Source: CAZEAN01 sp964510225 (GTDB taxonomy: Bacteria > Planctomycetota > Planctomycetia > Isosphaerales > Isosphaeraceae). From it: 64,000 bases of DNA. The notes beneath the pieces are model-generated. The model was not told the DNA's origin, ran no database searches, and was given only the letters and a program-made list of their open reading frames with translations. The position numbers and the translations under genes are program-made. Shown one piece after another: positions 61,066-64,000 of the stretch; the first letter of the stretch is position 1; the number at the start of each line of letters is the position of its first letter. The stretch is taken from positions 1 through 64,000 of the forward strand of contig CAZEAN010000002.1 in the NCBI GenBank assembly GCA_964510225.1. Direction: 5' to 3'.

Positions 61066-63987
61066 ATGAGTGCGGATCGGCAAAATTTGATTGGTTGGAT
61101 TGCAGGCGGCATCGTCATCGTTGTTGTCGTCATAGGGACGGTGATTGTGATTCGGTCGAATCTCCGCAATGCCCGAGCCGAGCGATTGGGGCAAGAACTA
61201 GATGCAGGTCGTGCTGCGCTTGAGAGTGGCCGGATCGACACGGCTCGTTCCATTTTGAACGCGATTGTTGCTGAGGAGAGCAACTACACCGAAGCTTGGT
61301 TCTTGCTTGGGCAGTCTGAAGCAGAATCGGGCCGCCTGGAAGAGGCAGAGATGGCTCTCCGAAGAGTCCCCGAAACCGATGACGAGTTCTATCCGACCGC
61401 AGCGCTCTACCTAGCTCGGATCGCGCTTCTTGAAGGAGTGTTGAGTGATGCCGAGGCGATCCTGACGCCGACACTTCTTCAGCGCGAAGGTGACCACTTA
61501 CCTCAGGCCTTCCGGGACCGGGCTTCTCTCCTTCGCCTCCAGGGGCGGCCAGTCGAAGCCAAGCTGCTTTATCGCGAAGCGATCGAGCGGTTCGATCAAG
61601 ACGCTCGTCTTTTGAGAACGCTTTGGGATGTTGATAATGCGCTTGCCAACAACCAGGTCCGCACGACGTTAGAAACGGGGTTTCAGAACGCCCCTGACGA
61701 TGACCGTGTTTGGCTCGGGCTCGCCCACCATGACCGACTTGAAGGCAAGTTCGACGAGGCAAAGGAGTGGCTCGATCGATGCCAGCAACGTCGACCGGAT
61801 GATCCGGCGATCTGGCGTGAACGTCTTGCTCTCGCTCAAGAAACCGATGATCCTCAAACAGCACACAACGCCATCCAGCATCTCTCTGGCGATTTGATGA
61901 CAACCGCCGAACTGCTCGAACTGAAAGCCTGGTTCGCGCGATCCATTTATGATTCGGAAACCGAACGACAAGCACTTCTGGATGCCCTCGAAGCGGGTTC
62001 GCGCAATCGTTCCACACTCTATGACCGTCTGGCGATTTTGGCGATTGAATCTGGTCACATGGAGGAAGCAGAGCATTATCGTACGTTGAAGGCCCCCTGT
62101 GATGCGGCCCATACGCGTTACTTTGAGATTATCTACGGGCCGATACCATCTGCGTACGCGGACGAACTGGCCAAACTTGCCGTGACTCTTGGTTGGAACT
62201 TCGAAGCGACCCAGTGGGCGAAGATGGCGCTTCTTGATCTGGAGGATCTTGGGGTTAGTCAGTCTGGAAGCTCGATTCGCTTCAGCCTGGCAGACTTGCG
62301 CGATGAACTCACTGGGTTTGTGGATCGTCCTTCATCTTCAACGTTTACTTCAAGGCAAGGCGAGTTGATCAGGCCCACGTTTGTAGATCGGGCAATTGAG
62401 GTTGGTCTCAACTTCTCCTACGATCCTCATCGTCTTGATCCAAAACGATCAATTGTCGAGATGATGGGCGGTGGGCTTGCACTCTTCGACTTTGACAACG
62501 ATGGCTGGCTTGATCTCTTTGTGGTGCAAGGGGGACGGTTCCCACCCTTACCTGGTCAGTTGAGTGGCGACCGACTCTTCCGGAACCTCGGCGACGGTAC
62601 CTTTGAAGATGTAACAGCAGTGGCCGGAATCGACCAAATGCCGGGAGGGTACAGCTTCGGCGTGATTGCGGGTGATGGTGATGGTGATGGCTATACCGAT
62701 CTGTTGGTAACCCGTTGGAAGTCGTGTCTCTGGCTCCGTAATCGTGGTGACGGTACTTTCGAAGATGCGACCTCCTCGGTCGGCCTTGACCAGGGACTTG
62801 ACTGGCCAACCTCGGCTGCCCTTGCGGATCTTGACCTTGACGGTGACCTTGATCTCTACATCTGTCAGTACTTGGTTGCAAGGCCCGAGCATCCCGCTGA
62901 TGGAGACTCCACCGTACCGATGCCTCTGAAGTTCCCTTCCTTAGTCGACCGGCTTTACCGCAATGACGGAGGTCGCTTTACCGATGTTACGGAGTCATCT
63001 GGAATTGCCGAGGTCGACGCGGAAGGCAGAGGTCTTGGTGTGCTCTCAACCGATCTGAATGACGACGGGGCTCTCGATCTTTACGTTGCCAATGACATGA
63101 CCGCGAACTTTCTTTTCCTCAATCGCGGTGATTGGCAGTTTGAGGATTTCGGAGAAGTCGCTGGTGTTGCTTCGGACTCCCAAGGTGGCTATCAAGCGGG
63201 GATGGGAGTTACTTGTGGGGATCTCGATGCCGATGGTCTCCCTGATCTTGTCGTCACCAACTACATTGTTGAGGGGATGACCTTTTATCGGAACCTTGGG
63301 AGCGGTCTCTATACCGATCAGACCGAGGCAGTAGGACTCCGAGCGTCGACACGACACCTCCTCGGTTTCGGAACTGCCTTTCTAGACGCCAACAATGACG
63401 GACGACTGGACCTTGCCGCCACCAACGGACATGTGACTGACATTCGACCTCGGGATCCGTTCCATATGCCGGGGCTCCTGATGCTTGGTACTGAATCAGG
63501 CCGGATGATCGATGCCAGTGAGACTTCCGGTGAGGGTTGGACAGTACCACGTGTGGGCAGAGGACTCGTCGTTGGTGATCTTGACAACGATGGTCGTGTC
63601 GACGTCCTCGTCGTGTCGCACGATACTCCCTTGGCCTACCTCCACAACGAAACGGAACCCGCCTCAAATTTCTTGACGCTCGAACTTGAGGCAACCGCAA
63701 CGGCCTCTGCCGCTGACGGTGCCCGTGTCACAGTCGAGACGGGAGAGAGACGTCTTGTCGGATGGAAAGTGTCTGGCGGAAGTTATCAGTCCGCTTCCGA
63801 CCCGCGACTCCACTTCGGACTTGGTGATGCTGACCAAGTTGAGTTGATCAAAGTTCGCTGGCCTTCGGGAAGTCTTGATCACTATGAGCAACTTCCAGCG
63901 AACACGGGCTGGAAACTTCAGGAAGGCGATCCGACACCAACTCCCCTACCTGGGTTTGTCGACACCAGAATCTCCTCCGATCCTTAA
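61066..63987 (+). CDS. TPR-FG-GAP-UnbV membrane-anchored protein, copy B
   Basis: 973 aa. A short cytoplasmic tail (MSADRQN) and one membrane helix (about 8-29, LIGWIAGGIVIVVVVIGTVIVI) lead to TPR repeats (GQELDAGRAALESGRIDTARSILNAIV, EAWFLLGQSEAESGRLEEAEMALR). FG-GAP blades follow (DFDNDGWLDLFVVQGG, GDGDGDGYTDLLVTRW, DLDLDGDLDLYICQY, DANNDGRLDLAATNG) and then UnbV (VTVETGERRLVGWKVSGGSYQSASDPRLHFGLG). Long stretches match copy A (for example NRGDWQFEDFGEVAGVAS versus NRGDFKFEEAGERAGVAS), so the two arose by duplication. The ATG at 61066 fits the helix better than the ATG at 60964. The gene ends just inside the window. Confidence 0.92.
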   Translation: MSADRQNLIGWIAGGIVIVVVVIGTVIVIRSNLRNARAERLGQELDAGRAALESGRIDTARSILNAIVAEESNYTEAWFLLGQSEAESGRLEEAEMALRRVPETDDEFYPTAALYLARIALLEGVLSDAEAILTPTLLQREGDHLPQAFRDRASLLRLQGRPVEAKLLYREAIERFDQDARLLRTLWDVDNALANNQVRTTLETGFQNAPDDDRVWLGLAHHDRLEGKFDEAKEWLDRCQQRRPDDPAIWRERLALAQETDDPQTAHNAIQHLSGDLMTTAELLELKAWFARSIYDSETERQALLDALEAGSRNRSTLYDRLAILAIESGHMEEAEHYRTLKAPCDAAHTRYFEIIYGPIPSAYADELAKLAVTLGWNFEATQWAKMALLDLEDLGVSQSGSSIRFSLADLRDELTGFVDRPSSSTFTSRQGELIRPTFVDRAIEVGLNFSYDPHRLDPKRSIVEMMGGGLALFDFDNDGWLDLFVVQGGRFPPLPGQLSGDRLFRNLGDGTFEDVTAVAGIDQMPGGYSFGVIAGDGDGDGYTDLLVTRWKSCLWLRNRGDGTFEDATSSVGLDQGLDWPTSAALADLDLDGDLDLYICQYLVARPEHPADGDSTVPMPLKFPSLVDRLYRNDGGRFTDVTESSGIAEVDAEGRGLGVLSTDLNDDGALDLYVANDMTANFLFLNRGDWQFEDFGEVAGVASDSQGGYQAGMGVTCGDLDADGLPDLVVTNYIVEGMTFYRNLGSGLYTDQTEAVGLRASTRHLLGFGTAFLDANNDGRLDLAATNGHVTDIRPRDPFHMPGLLMLGTESGRMIDASETSGEGWTVPRVGRGLVVGDLDNDGRVDVLVVSHDTPLAYLHNETEPASNFLTLELEATATASAADGARVTVETGERRLVGWKVSGGSYQSASDPRLHFGLGDADQVELIKVRWPSGSLDHYEQLPANTGWKLQEGDPTPTPLPGFVDTRISSDP

Positions 63988-64000
63988 GGACAAGTAACCG

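Overview
This window reads as a planctomycete (Planctomycetota) chromosome. Three prepilin-like DUF1559 proteins, a DUF1552/DUF1592 'planctomycete cytochrome' pair, two sulfatases plus the tail of a formylglycine-generating-enzyme-type protein, three FG-GAP/UnbV (CRTAC1-type) proteins, a PEP-CTERM protein and an ECF sigma/FecR pair are together characteristic of that phylum. I saw no rRNA, tRNA, CRISPR array, insertion sequence or phage gene.

Layout. 1-3150: end of a SUMF1/FGE-domain gene, an Rrf2 regulator with two TTGTAA/TTACAA palindromes, two small membrane proteins (one DoxX-like) and a DAPG-hydrolase-like enzyme. 3249-11456: a Tat-type lactonase, housekeeping lepA (EF4) and lepB (signal peptidase I with unusual insertions), then an ECF sigma factor, a FecR-type anti-sigma candidate and a DUF1559 gene. 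11818-31617: a 20-kb same-strand cluster of ten genes holding three envelope-side von Willebrand A (vWA)-like proteins, an ABC ATPase with an FtsX/MacB-type permease, a membrane TRAFAC GTPase, an atypical kinase, a giant GAP1-like/beta-propeller protein, a cytoplasmic vWA protein and a vWA-PP2C fusion. 32019-43014: a probable selenoprotein with an in-frame TGA in a Cys-x-Sec motif, an SGNH-type esterase, a sulfatase, a PEP-CTERM protein, DUF1552 and DUF1592 proteins and an outer-membrane barrel. 43328-49726: an FAD monooxygenase and a three-gene HerA/winged-helix/DUF559-nuclease operon that looks like a defence system. 49819-63987: a sulfatase, then two copies of a block in which a DUF1559 gene and a small lipoprotein gene on the minus strand face a TPR-FG-GAP-UnbV gene on the plus strand.

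How the parts work together. The 11.8-31.6 kb cluster is best explained as one trans-envelope signalling or conflict machine. vWA-like domains and an ABC mechanotransmission-type exporter sit on the periplasmic side. A GTPase and a GAP1-like partner sit at the inner membrane. A kinase, a PP2C phosphatase and vWA adaptors sit in the cytoplasm. It combines the vWA/PP2C/kinase logic of TerY-P triads with the GTPase/GAP1 logic described for NTP-dependent conflict systems. To my knowledge this exact combination is not a named system. The 44.6-49.7 kb operon is a separate, compact anti-invader candidate.

All functional statements rest on reading translated sequences by eye. No database search was run.
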